Below the pieces are notes generated by a model. That model was given only the letters and a program-made list of their open reading frames with translations. It searched no databases and had not been told where the DNA came from. The position numbers and the translations under genes were made by a program. DNA of 40,491 bases from a virus: positions 1 to 40,491 of IMG/VR virus record IMGVR_UViG_3300050821_023937; one strand, 5' to 3'. Of this stretch, positions 7,610 to 14,394 are shown one piece after another (positions within the stretch are counted from its first letter, which is position 1; each line of letters opens with the position of its first letter).

Positions 7610-8076
7610 CCGCGCCGGCGACCGAGCAACCGGCTGCCGATCGGCGGGCGATGCTCGCGAAGATCCATCTGGCGCGCAAGCAGAAGGGTCTCGACGACGA
7701 AACGTATCGCGAGCTGCTGGAGCGTGTGACCGGGCGGCGCACCTGCGCGACGTGCAGCGACGCCGAGCTGCATCGCGTGCTGGCGGAATTCCAGCGCCTC
7801 GGCTGGACCGCGAAGCCGGCGGCCAGGCGCAGCGACAAGGCGCAGGTGCGGATGATCTACGCGATCTGGGCCGACATCCGCCCGCTGCTGGAGGACGCCG
7901 GCGATGAGGCCTTGCGCGGGTTCGTGCGGCGCCAGACGAAGAGCGCCGTGCACCCAGACGGCGTTGACGCTCCGGAATGGTTGAACGGCACCGACGCGGC
8001 AAAGGTGATCGAGGGCCTGAAGGGCTGGCTGGCGCGGCTGCGCAAGGCGTGGGAGGCGGTGCCGGTTCATGAGTGA
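7606..8076 (+). CDS. gemA: GemA-like (Mu gp16) regulatory protein
   Basis: This 156-residue protein matches the GemA/DUF1018 family. The family signature runs through AMLAKIHLARKQKGLDDETY (residues 15-34), then a Leu-rich run ending in the CxxC-like CATC. It continues in ELHRVLAEFQRLGW, MIYAIWADIRPLLEDAG, ALRGFVRRQTKSAVHPDGV and the closing AKVIEGLKGWL. In Mu, GemA modulates host gene expression and DNA topology. It lies just upstream of the Mor-like gene, the same order as in Mu. The next gene overlaps its 3' end by eight bases. Confidence 0.93.
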   Translation: MTAPATEQPAADRRAMLAKIHLARKQKGLDDETYRELLERVTGRRTCATCSDAELHRVLAEFQRLGWTAKPAARRSDKAQVRMIYAIWADIRPLLEDAGDEALRGFVRRQTKSAVHPDGVDAPEWLNGTDAAKVIEGLKGWLARLRKAWEAVPVHE

Positions 8077-8314
8077 GATCATGCTGGAGATCGGCGATCT
8101 GCAATTCCTGCGGACGCTGCCCAGGCTGACCAAGCGCTACGTGCACGGCCAGACCGAGCAGCAGGAGGCCGCGGAGAACAAGCGCATCAGGCGCCTGCAA
8201 GGGCGCGGGCTGCTGCGTTGTGTGATCGATACCGAGGAAAGCGTCGGCCATTTCATCCTGGCCGAGCTGACGCTGACCGATGCGGGGCTCGCCGTGCTGG
8301 CGGCGGACGCGTGA
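8069..8314 (+). CDS. Small winged-helix-like protein
   Basis: The 81-residue protein overlaps the end of gemA by eight bases. It contains a charged helix rich in Gln/Glu (GQTEQQEAAENKRIRRLQGR), then GLLRCVIDTEE, and ends LTLTDAGLAVLAADA. The last part resembles the wing and final helix of MarR/PadR-type winged helices (LTxxGxxxL). A DNA-binding role is plausible from this pattern only. Its stop overlaps the next ATG (TGATG at 8312). Confidence 0.6.
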   Translation: MSEIMLEIGDLQFLRTLPRLTKRYVHGQTEQQEAAENKRIRRLQGRGLLRCVIDTEESVGHFILAELTLTDAGLAVLAADA

Positions 8315-8532
8315 TGCGCGCACGGCGGCAATCGCACGACAGTTTCGACGCGGCCGAGTGCTGGGCCAAGTCGCCGTCGATACAGATGCTCAGTAACGAC
8401 TTTGAGAAGCGCGGCTTCGTGCTGAACCCGATGGTCCGGATGTTCACGCGCAAGAATGGCAGCCACACGGTGCGCCTGGTGTGGCGGCATCGTGAGCTGA
8501 CTTGCTCGATCGTGCTGACCGTTCGCACATGA
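8314..8532 (+). CDS. Small basic protein of unknown function
   Basis: The 72-residue product is basic, with a likely beta hairpin at its end (FTRKNGSHTVRLVWRHRELT). No family is recognised. It starts on the ATG of a TGATG junction and its stop overlaps the start of the mor-like gene (ATGA at 8529-8532), so it is translated with its neighbours. Confidence 0.55.
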   Translation: MRARRQSHDSFDAAECWAKSPSIQMLSNDFEKRGFVLNPMVRMFTRKNGSHTVRLVWRHRELTCSIVLTVRT

Positions 8533-8936
8533 TCGAGCCGCCGCCGCCCGCCGAGCTGGCCTTCCTGACCGATGCGATCGGCGCGCCGGCGACGCTGGCG
8601 CTGATCGAGGCGCGGGCGGGCACGCGGGTTTATGTGCCAACGCGGATCGACGCCGACGGGACGCTGGCGCAGGTGATCGGCGCGAAGGCCGCCGCGGCGC
8701 TGGCGGTGGCGCACGGTGGCTGCTACATCATGCCGCCGTCGGCGAAACGATGGCGCGCCGCGGTCTATCGCGCGCGGGGCCTGTCCAATGCGGAGATCGC
8801 ACGCACTCTCCGGTTGAACGAGCGGACGGTGGAGCGGTATTTCTCCACGTCGCTCGGGACGCACCGGCACGAGTGCCAGGCACCGCGACGGCGCCCCGAT
8901 CTCAAGCCGACCAAACAAACCGAACTGCCGATCTGA
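8529..8936 (+). CDS. mor: Mor/C-family middle/late transcription activator
   Basis: This 135-residue protein fits the Mor transcription-activator family of Mu. The N-terminal dimerisation part has LALIEARAGTRVYVPTRI (residues 23-40). GGCYIMPPSAKRWRAAVY follows, and then the C-terminal helix-turn-helix RGLSNAEIARTLRLNERTVE (about residues 83-102), with a basic tail. Mu uses two paralogues, Mor for the middle promoter and C for late promoters. Only one family member is seen here, so it may do the late-activation job. The palindromic repeat starting at 8932 includes its stop codon and lies between it and the endolysin gene, where a Plys-like late promoter would be expected. Confidence 0.85.
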   Translation: MIEPPPPAELAFLTDAIGAPATLALIEARAGTRVYVPTRIDADGTLAQVIGAKAAAALAVAHGGCYIMPPSAKRWRAAVYRARGLSNAEIARTLRLNERTVERYFSTSLGTHRHECQAPRRRPDLKPTKQTELPI

Positions 8937-8961
8937 TGCCGGTCGGCGCCGGCATGATCCG
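8932..8961 (+). promoter_or_regulatory. Candidate late activator site, copy 1 (R1)
   Basis: This is a 30-base sequence with the dyad ATGCCGG-N6-CCGGCAT (8936-8955). It recurs at 19479 and 31908 with one substitution among the copies. This copy overlaps the stop codon of the mor-like gene and precedes the endolysin. The N6-spaced dyad resembles in form the binding sites of the Mu C protein. A second stem, GCGCCGGC pairing with GCCGGCGC (8946-8968), can also form in this copy. No T-run follows, so an intrinsic terminator is unlikely. Regulatory function is inference from position and repetition. Confidence 0.55.
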
Positions 8962-8994
8962 CCGGCGCATCCGCTAGCACGCTGCCCCTTCAAG

Positions 8995-9020
8995 CCCGCG
9001 TCGCGATCTTCGCGCGCGGG
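8995..9020 (+). promoter_or_regulatory. Strong hairpin in leader of the lysis operon
   Basis: CCCGCG (8995-9000) pairs with CGCGGG (9015-9020), and inside it CGCG (9002-9005) pairs with CGCG (9011-9014), with one bulged T and a five-base loop. It ends about ten bases before the GGAGGGG ribosome-binding site of the endolysin. It could affect translation or mRNA stability of the lysis genes; there is no T-tract for an intrinsic terminator. Confidence 0.4.
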
Positions 9021-9038
9021 TGTCCTGCCGGAGGGGCA

Positions 9039-9605
9039 ATGACCCGGTTCGATGATTGTCTGGCGTTCACCTGGCGACCGGAGAACGACGGGCAGGCGTT
9101 CCACAACGAAGCGAACGATCCCGGCGGGGCGACCGCATGGGGTGTGACGTTCAGCACCTTCCGCTCGTGGCGGCTGATGCGCGGGATGCCGGACCCGTCG
9201 CTGTCGGTGTTCATCGGCGTCGATATCCACGAATTGCGCAGTCTGTACCAGACGCTGTTCTGGAACACGGTGCAGGGCGACGCGCTGCCACCCGGCGTCG
9301 ATCTATGCGTGTTCGACTTCGCGGTGCTGTCCAATTGCGTGCGCGCCGCGCAGTTCCTGCAGCGCTGCCTTGGTGTCGCGGAGGACGGCCATATCGGGCC
9401 GATCACGCTGCACGCGGCCAGCGCCGCGGTGCCCGGCGCGCTGATGCAGGCGCTGACCACGCGCGACGAAGCCTTCTACGCGAGCCTGTCGACATTCCGG
9501 ATCTTCGGACGCGGCTGGGATCGCCGCGCCGAGGACCGGCTGCGGCTCGCGCTGACGATGACCGGCGCGCCCGCGCTGGGCAGTGCAACAACGGAGACTG
9601 TGTGA
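9039..9605 (+). CDS. Endolysin, GH108-type muramidase with peptidoglycan-binding region
   Basis: The 188-residue protein is a phage lysozyme of the glycoside hydrolase 108 type that cuts the peptidoglycan glycan strand. The N-terminal part has a family-like catalytic region. FTWRPENDGQAFHNE contains the Glu (residue 15) expected to act as the acid, and it runs into the conserved NDPGGATAWGVT (about residues 26-37). A C-terminal peptidoglycan-binding domain of the PG_binding_3 kind is visible in VFDFAVLSNCVRAAQFLQRC and GVAEDGHIGPIT. There is no signal peptide, so a holin or other export route is needed. ATG 9039 has GGAGGGG at 9030-9036. It is the first gene after copy R1 of the repeat. Confidence 0.88.
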   Translation: MTRFDDCLAFTWRPENDGQAFHNEANDPGGATAWGVTFSTFRSWRLMRGMPDPSLSVFIGVDIHELRSLYQTLFWNTVQGDALPPGVDLCVFDFAVLSNCVRAAQFLQRCLGVAEDGHIGPITLHAASAAVPGALMQALTTRDEAFYASLSTFRIFGRGWDRRAEDRLRLALTMTGAPALGSATTETV

Positions 9606-9606
9606 C

Positions 9607-10170
9607 ATGGACTTGCTGTCGATGATTCAGGCGATCCCGGGCATCGGCCCGTATCTGCCTTACGTGCTGATGCTATTCGGGGTGTGCGCGGTGATTGCCG
9701 CACAGCTTCCGGCGCCGAGATCATCAGGCGTCTACTCGATGATCTATGGCATCGTGAACCTGCTGGGGCACAACTACAATCAGGCGAGAAACGCACTCGC
9801 TCCGGCCGCGAAGGCGCCGGCGCCGCCCGCTGCGGTGCTTGTGCTGGCCTACGCCCTGACGATGTCGTTGATGGCGTGCTCGAACACCGGCAGTCCATCG
9901 GCCGATACCGCCGCGCTGGAGGCTGGCCTGACCGCGGCCGAGGGCGTCGCGACCGCGTATGTGCAGCTTCCGCTGTGCACCGGCAGCAACGGACCGTTGT
10001 GCTCCGACGCCACGATCGTTGCGCAGATCAAGAACGCTGACGCGAAAGCCTACGCGCTGGTGAAGGCGGCCGAGAACGCGGCGGGCGATCCGTCCGCGCT
10101 ATCCGCCGCGGAGCTCGCTATCACGGCGCTGACCACCATCACCGCCAATCTGCCGAAAAAGGGGAGCTGA
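9607..10170 (+). CDS. Lysis-region membrane protein with internal lipobox
   Basis: The 187-residue product has an N-terminal hydrophobic region (residues about 14-36, IGPYLPYVLMLFGVCAVIAA), a Pro/Ala linker, and a second hydrophobic segment that ends in a lipobox-like LMAC followed by SNTG (about residues 84-103). After that comes a soluble Ala-rich domain with two cysteines (PLCTGSNGPLC). The first part looks like a small holin or membrane anchor. The second, if it started internally, would look like an outer-membrane lipoprotein. It is just downstream of the endolysin, so a holin or spanin-like role is plausible but unproven. Confidence 0.65.
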   Translation: MDLLSMIQAIPGIGPYLPYVLMLFGVCAVIAAQLPAPRSSGVYSMIYGIVNLLGHNYNQARNALAPAAKAPAPPAAVLVLAYALTMSLMACSNTGSPSADTAALEAGLTAAEGVATAYVQLPLCTGSNGPLCSDATIVAQIKNADAKAYALVKAAENAAGDPSALSAAELAITALTTITANLPKKGS

Positions 10171-10173
10171 CCG

Positions 10174-10371
10174 ATGCCGATCGCGCTCATTACCGCACTG
10201 ATCCAACTTGTTCAGATGGGGATCACCGTCGCGCCGCAGATCATCAGCGCGGCGCAAACCGCCGTGTCGCTGATCGAGGGTGGCGCGGCGCCGACTGCCG
10301 CGCAGCAGGCGGAGATCGATGCCGCGCTGGATACCGCGCACGCGGCGCTGCAGGCCGCCACGCCGGCCTGA
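10174..10371 (+). CDS. Small hydrophobic lysis-region protein
   Basis: The 65-residue protein has an N-terminal hydrophobic half (MPIALITALIQLVQMGITVA) and an Ala-rich amphipathic C-terminus. It starts three bases after the stop of the preceding gene, behind AAAGGGGAGC, a good ribosome-binding site. It could be membrane-associated. No family is recognised. Confidence 0.58.
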   Translation: MPIALITALIQLVQMGITVAPQIISAAQTAVSLIEGGAAPTAAQQAEIDAALDTAHAALQAATPA

Positions 10372-10374
10372 TCG

Positions 10375-10587
10375 ATGGACGATGCCGACCTCGCGGGGGA
10401 ACAGACCGACCGGCTGCTGTCGGCCGCTACCGCCGCGGCGTCGGCCAGTCTGCGCGGGTCGAGCGGCATCAGTCCGTTCTGCCTGGGTTGCGACGTCGAG
10501 ATCCCGGAGGGGCGGCGGCGTGCGCTGCCGGGGGCCACGCTCTGCATCGAATGCCAGTTGATCATTGAGGAGACGATATTCCGATGA
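10375..10587 (+). CDS. DksA/TraR-type C4 zinc-finger protein
   Basis: The 70-residue protein has the TraR/DksA short form: an N-terminal helix and a C4 zinc finger with CLGC (about residues 36-39) and CIEC (about residues 57-60), separated by EIPEGRRRALPGATL. The segment between the cysteine pairs matches the family's I-P-x-x-R-x-x-x-x-P-G pattern. Family members bind the secondary channel of RNA polymerase and change promoter choice. Small homologues are common just before the packaging genes of Mu-like phages. It overlaps the DUF2730 gene by ATGA (10584-10587). Confidence 0.85.
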   Translation: MDDADLAGEQTDRLLSAATAAASASLRGSSGISPFCLGCDVEIPEGRRRALPGATLCIECQLIIEETIFR

Positions 10588-10937
10588 TCGACTGGATGAC
10601 GGTGTCCACCGCCGCGATGGCCGCAGTTACCGTGGGCGGCGTGGTGATTGGCGTCGCGCAACGGATGATCCGTCACACGCTGCGTGCTTCCTTCGCAACG
10701 ATCGACCAGGTGGTGATGGTGGCGGGAAGGCTGGACGCCGTGGAGCGGCGCATCGAGCAGATGCCGAATTCCCAGAGCATCCAGGGCTTCGGCGTGCGGT
10801 TGGGCGGCGTCGAGCAGAACGTTGCGGTGGCGCGCGAGACGATCTCCGGCGTCAAGGAAGGGCTGTCTCGGGTCGAGCACATGATGGGGTTGCTGCTGGA
10901 GGCCGAGTTGCGGAAAGAGGAAGGGGCGAAATCATGA
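10584..10937 (+). CDS. DUF2730-family membrane/coiled-coil protein
   Basis: The 117-residue protein has one N-terminal transmembrane segment (about residues 4-24, WMTVSTAAMAAVTVGGVVIG) followed by an amphipathic coiled-coil with repeated Val/Leu and charged residues (DAVERRIEQMP, GVEQNVAVARETI). This layout is that of DUF2730 proteins near Mu gp25. A lysis-related or membrane-bound role has been suggested for such genes; it is not shown here. It overlaps the next gene by ATGA (10934). Confidence 0.8.
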   Translation: MIDWMTVSTAAMAAVTVGGVVIGVAQRMIRHTLRASFATIDQVVMVAGRLDAVERRIEQMPNSQSIQGFGVRLGGVEQNVAVARETISGVKEGLSRVEHMMGLLLEAELRKEEGAKS

Positions 10938-11236
10938 GCCTGGCGGCCGTGCTGGCGGAAGATCAGCGCCTGGTGATCCTGCGGACGCTGTCCGAGGTTC
11001 AAGGCTACGCGCTGAACGAACAGGTGCTGCACCGCGCATTGTCCGCCGTCGGCCACAACATCACGCACGACGTGGTGCGCGGCCATCTGCAATTCCTGAA
11101 GGACGCCGGCCTGGTGCGCACCGATGTTATGTCGATGCAGTCCGGGGATCTATGGGTGGCGCACCTGATGGTGCGCGGCCAGGACGTGGCGACCGGCGCG
11201 CATTACCCGGGCGTGGCCAGACTGCCGGCGGAGTAG
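10934..11236 (+). CDS. Mu gp26-like (VpaChn25_0724 family) protein
   Basis: This 100-residue protein has the winged-helix-like pattern of the Mu gp26 group: AEDQRLVILRTLSEVQGYAL (residues 8-27), LNEQVLHRALSAVGHNITHD, then VRGHLQFLKDAGLV and a hairpin ending in GDLWVAHL. It lies between the DUF2730 gene and the small-terminase-like DUF3486 gene, the standard Mu order. The family's biochemical role is unknown. DNA binding in packaging is a reasonable guess from the fold. Confidence 0.82.
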   Translation: MSLAAVLAEDQRLVILRTLSEVQGYALNEQVLHRALSAVGHNITHDVVRGHLQFLKDAGLVRTDVMSMQSGDLWVAHLMVRGQDVATGAHYPGVARLPAE

Positions 11237-11240
11237 GCCG

Positions 11241-11825
11241 ATGGCCCGGCCTTCCACCATCGATCAGTTGCCCGAGGAGATCCGCAGCGAGATCGGCCGG
11301 CTGCGGCTGCAAGGCTGCACCATCGATCAGATCCTGGCGCATCTGCGGACGCTGCATGGCGACACGAGCGCGCCGAGCCGGTCCGCGCTGGGGCGGCACA
11401 TCAAGGGACTGGAGGTTGTCGCCGAGCGCGTGCGCCGCTCCCGCGCGGTGGCCGAGGCGCTAGTCAACCAGATGGGCGACGCGCCGGAAAGCCAGGCGGC
11501 GCGCGTGAACATCGAGCTGATGCACACCGTGGTGATGGATCTATTCACCAACGCGGCCGATGGTGCGCAAGTCGCCGAGGACGGCAAAGCCGCGCTGGCG
11601 GGCAGCCCCGAGGGGGTGATGTTCCTGGCGAAGTCGCTGGACCACCTGGCGCGGGCGAGCAAGACGAACATCGACTTCATTGCGGCGGCGGAGAAGCGGG
11701 CTGCCGAGCGGGCGAAGCGCGACGCGGTGACCGCCGTAGAAGCGGTGGGCCGTGAGAAGGGACTGAGCGCCGACACGCTGAACGCGATCAAGGCGGGGAT
11801 CTTCGGCGTGAGGACCGCGGCGTGA
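11241..11825 (+). CDS. DUF3486 (Mu gp27-like) probable small terminase
   Basis: The 194-residue protein matches DUF3486. STIDQLPEEIRSEIGRLRLQ (residues 5-24) contains the family's LPEEIR motif. It continues with an HTH-like part (GCTIDQILAHLR), SRSALGRHIKGLE and long helices to the end, and GLSADTLNAIKAGIFGV is the typical C-terminal motif. In Mu-like phages this is the gene before the large terminase and is thought to be the small subunit that recognises packaging DNA. It starts five bases after the gp26-like gene; the next gene overlaps its end by four bases. Confidence 0.86.
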   Translation: MARPSTIDQLPEEIRSEIGRLRLQGCTIDQILAHLRTLHGDTSAPSRSALGRHIKGLEVVAERVRRSRAVAEALVNQMGDAPESQAARVNIELMHTVVMDLFTNAADGAQVAEDGKAALAGSPEGVMFLAKSLDHLARASKTNIDFIAAAEKRAAERAKRDAVTAVEAVGREKGLSADTLNAIKAGIFGVRTAA

Positions 11826-12055
11826 GCGCGGCCCAAGACAGCGTCCTGGCCACGCGCATCAAAGCGGTGACCGCCTCGACCGCTCTGACTGACACGATCG
11901 AGATGTTGCGCGCCGCTGGCGTCATGGACGCGGCGATCCTGAATGCGCTCGCCGGCGTGTGCGGCGCCCTGATCGGGAAGATTGCGCAGCCGGAATTCGA
12001 ACGGCGACTTGCCGCTGATTTCGCGCAGCGAGTGCGCGGGGCGATCCGGCGATGA
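11822..12055 (+). CDS. Small helical protein between terminase genes
   Basis: The 77-residue product begins on a GTG overlapping the DUF3486 stop (GTGA) and ends on an ATGA overlap with the next gene. It is predicted wholly helical (IKAVTASTALTDTIEMLRAA, VMDAAILNALAGVCGALIG). No family is recognised. Tight overlaps and good codon use support it as real. Confidence 0.62.
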   Translation: MSAAQDSVLATRIKAVTASTALTDTIEMLRAAGVMDAAILNALAGVCGALIGKIAQPEFERRLAADFAQRVRGAIRR

Positions 12056-12519
12056 GCCTGGAACGTGTCCTGGCCGTCTACGACGGCAGCGATGGCGATG
12101 CGACGATGGCGCTCTACGCTGACCTGGCGCAGTTCGGTGCGCTCGGCAACATTGCGATCAACCTGTTCCGAGCACAGAAGAATAGCTCTCGCGCGAAGGT
12201 CTATCGTGGCCGCGGCTATCGCGATGCCGCTTACGACCGCAAGCAGTGGGCGATGGACAATCTCGTCACATCCCTGTTTGCCAGTGCCCCCGACCTCTCG
12301 ATGCGGTGGGGCTGGGGAACCGATCCGACGCAGTCGGTGCACAACGCCGTATTGTATGTCGATCTGCCCACCGGCCAGGTCAGCTTCCACACCGGGCTTC
12401 GAGGCATCGGGCCGGACTATCCTGGCGAATGGGATGGCCGTGTCGGGCAGTCGCCGGACCGGATCATTCGGTTCGTGGTGCGGGTGCTGGCAAGCGGCGA
12501 GGTTGCTGATGCCGCTTGA
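12052..12519 (+). CDS. Conserved prophage protein of unknown function
   Basis: This 155-residue protein has a distinctive C-terminal half: VHNAVLYVDLPTGQVSFHTG followed by RGIGPDYPGEWDGR and IRFVVRVL. The pattern, a beta sheet with GxVSFH and GPxYxGEWDG, is familiar from proteins placed beside terminases in alphaproteobacterial prophages. Its function is not known. A short N-terminal helix (LADLAQFGALGNIAINLFRA-like) precedes it. The large terminase starts 11 bases before its stop. Confidence 0.65.
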   Translation: MSLERVLAVYDGSDGDATMALYADLAQFGALGNIAINLFRAQKNSSRAKVYRGRGYRDAAYDRKQWAMDNLVTSLFASAPDLSMRWGWGTDPTQSVHNAVLYVDLPTGQVSFHTGLRGIGPDYPGEWDGRVGQSPDRIIRFVVRVLASGEVADAA

Positions 12520-14098
12520 CGCTCTGCCCGACGTTTTCCTGCCGTATCAGCAGGAGCTGGTGACTTCGGTCAGCCACAACGCGGTGACCGCCGTCGAGAA
12601 GTCGCGCCGCACCGGCTACACCTGGACCGTCGCTGAAGTCGCCGTCGAGCACGCCGCATTGAAGAAGTCCGCCGGCGGCATGAACGTTTATTACATGGGC
12701 TACAACTTCGACATGGCCCGCGAGTTCATCGGCTACGTCGCCGAATGGGCCGGCGTGTTCCAACGCGGCGCCAGCGCGGTCGAAGAGTTCGTCTTTCCCG
12801 ACCCGGATCATCCCGAGCGCGACATCAAGGCATTCCGGGTCACCTTCGACAGCGGCTTCGAAGTGGTGGCGCTGCCGTCCGTAGCACGCGTGCTGCGCGG
12901 CAAGCAGGGCCTGGTGATCCTGGACGAGGCCGCCTTCATCGACGATCTGGACGAGGTGCTGAAGGCCGCGCTCGCGCTGCTGATGTGGGGCGGCAAGGTG
13001 GTGGTGATCTCCACCCACAACGGCGAAACAAACCCGTTCAACGTCCTGATCAACGATATCCGCGCCGGCAAGCGGCCATTCCACCTGCTGCGCCTGACGT
13101 TCGATGACGCGCTGGCGCAGGGGCTGTTCAAGCGCATGTGCCTGACCAAGCGCGACACCTGGTCGGCGGAGAAGGAAGCCGCGTTCCGCCAAAGCATCCT
13201 GGATTCCTACGGCGACAGCGCGGACGAAGAGCTGCACGTCATTCCGAACCCGTCCAGCGGCAGCTACCTGCCGGCGCCACTGATCGAGGCGCGGATGCGC
13301 GATGGCATCCCTGTGCTGAGGCTGGAGCGCGACACCACCTTCACGATGTGGCCGGAGTACATGCGCCAGGCCGACATCAAGCAGTGGATCGTGGAGAACC
13401 TCGACCCGGTGCTGGCCACGCTGGACCTGACGCTGGCCTACTGTTTCGGGTTCGACTTCGCGCGCAAGGTCGACCTGTCGGTGTTCATGCCGGCGGCGAT
13501 CCTGAAGAACCTGGTGCGCCGCGTGCCGTTCCTGCTGGAAATGCGCAACGTGCCGTTCGCGCAGCAGCGCCAGGTGCTGTGGCACATCCTCGAATTCGTG
13601 CGGCTGTGGCGGGCCGGCAAGATGGACGCCGGCGGCAACGGCGCGCAGATCGCCGAGGAAACCGTGCAGCGGTTCGGCGCATGGATCGAAGCCGTGATGC
13701 TGAACGAGCCGTGGTATCGCGACAATATGCCGCCCTACAAAGCGGCCTTCGAAGACGCGACGATTGAGCTGCCGCGCGACAGCGAAGTGCTGGACGATCA
13801 TCGGGCGGTCAAGGTGGTGCGCGGTGTCGGCCGCGTGGTGGAACACACCAAGGCGGAGGACGGCAAGAAGCGGCACGGCGACGCGGCGATCGCCGGCGTC
13901 CTGATGTATGCCGCCAGCCGCGCCGACCCGGAGTTCTACGGCTACGAAGCCGCCAGCACGCGGGCGGAGGCGTCGGGCAGTACCGGTACCGGCTGGCGCG
14001 ATCGGGCGGACACCTGGGCCGAGGATCATCCGATGCCCGGGCGCGGCATCATGCCGGGACTGCGCGGCGGGCTGATGCCGGCAGGGCGGCGCGTATGA
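12509..14098 (+). CDS. Large terminase subunit (Mu gp28-like)
   Basis: The 529-residue packaging motor has an ATPase and a nuclease half. ATG 12509 is chosen because it gives the conserved LPYQQELV start. The ATP-binding segment is EKSRRTGYTW (about residues 30-39), the altered P-loop of this family. Walker B is GLVILDEAAF (134-143), and STHNG (168-172) fits the coupling motif. The nuclease half holds a probable metal-binding Asp in FGFDFARKVDLS (D316) and a further acidic site in KMDAGGNG (D373). Later segments (HGDAAIA) match the family's last conserved motif. The length is normal. The gene follows gp27-like and overlaps the next gene by ATGA. Confidence 0.93.
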   Translation: MPLDALPDVFLPYQQELVTSVSHNAVTAVEKSRRTGYTWTVAEVAVEHAALKKSAGGMNVYYMGYNFDMAREFIGYVAEWAGVFQRGASAVEEFVFPDPDHPERDIKAFRVTFDSGFEVVALPSVARVLRGKQGLVILDEAAFIDDLDEVLKAALALLMWGGKVVVISTHNGETNPFNVLINDIRAGKRPFHLLRLTFDDALAQGLFKRMCLTKRDTWSAEKEAAFRQSILDSYGDSADEELHVIPNPSSGSYLPAPLIEARMRDGIPVLRLERDTTFTMWPEYMRQADIKQWIVENLDPVLATLDLTLAYCFGFDFARKVDLSVFMPAAILKNLVRRVPFLLEMRNVPFAQQRQVLWHILEFVRLWRAGKMDAGGNGAQIAEETVQRFGAWIEAVMLNEPWYRDNMPPYKAAFEDATIELPRDSEVLDDHRAVKVVRGVGRVVEHTKAEDGKKRHGDAAIAGVLMYAASRADPEFYGYEAASTRAEASGSTGTGWRDRADTWAEDHPMPGRGIMPGLRGGLMPAGRRV

Positions 14099-14394
14099 CC
14101 ATGTGGTGGATCGAGCAGGAGCGGACGCCGGAGGATGCCGAGCGCACCGCAATCGCGCTGGCGCCTAGCGTCCGCGAGCACATCAAGACGCTGCTGCAGC
14201 TTGACCTGTTGCAGAACGACCGCGACTTGATGGAAGCGCTGCTGCGCCGGCCGGACAATGAACTGACAGCGGAACGGCGGCGCTGGGTGCGCCAGGCGCT
14301 TTGGCGGCACCGGCGCAGGCTGCCACCTGATATCCGGCCGAAGGCGAACCCGGACGATCCAATCGTGCGTGAGCTGGAGGCCGCCGGTGTCTGA
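14095..14394 (+). CDS. Small basic protein between terminase and portal
   Basis: The 99-residue product is mainly helical, with a Trp/Arg-rich middle (RRRWVRQALWRHRRRLPPDI). It overlaps the terminase stop by ATGA and itself overlaps the portal start by eight bases. No family is recognised. Small genes of this kind sit between gp28 and gp29 in several Mu-like phages, so it is probably a packaging or connector accessory. Confidence 0.6.
   Translation: MTMWWIEQERTPEDAERTAIALAPSVREHIKTLLQLDLLQNDRDLMEALLRRPDNELTAERRRWVRQALWRHRRRLPPDIRPKANPDDPIVRELEAAGV

Noticed and set aside
8932-8961. Reading of the repeats as intrinsic terminators
   Set aside because: None of the three copies is followed by a T-tract, and each stands before a late gene rather than after an operon end in all cases.
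12590-12640. Terminase judged defective because a classic GxxxxGK[ST] P-loop is missing
   Set aside because: Mu-type terminases use a variant ATP-binding loop (K-S-R-R-x-G-x-T), so this is normal.
14030-14085. ATGCC/GGCAT inverted repeats near the end of the terminase gene
   Set aside because: The spacer is 7 rather than 6, the arms are shorter, and the sequence codes for a Gly/Pro/Met-rich tail. It is not a fourth copy of the site.
12464-14152. 562-codon minus-strand open frame opposite the large terminase
   Set aside because: Shadow of the terminase; His/Asp-rich composition typical of antisense translation in GC-rich DNA.
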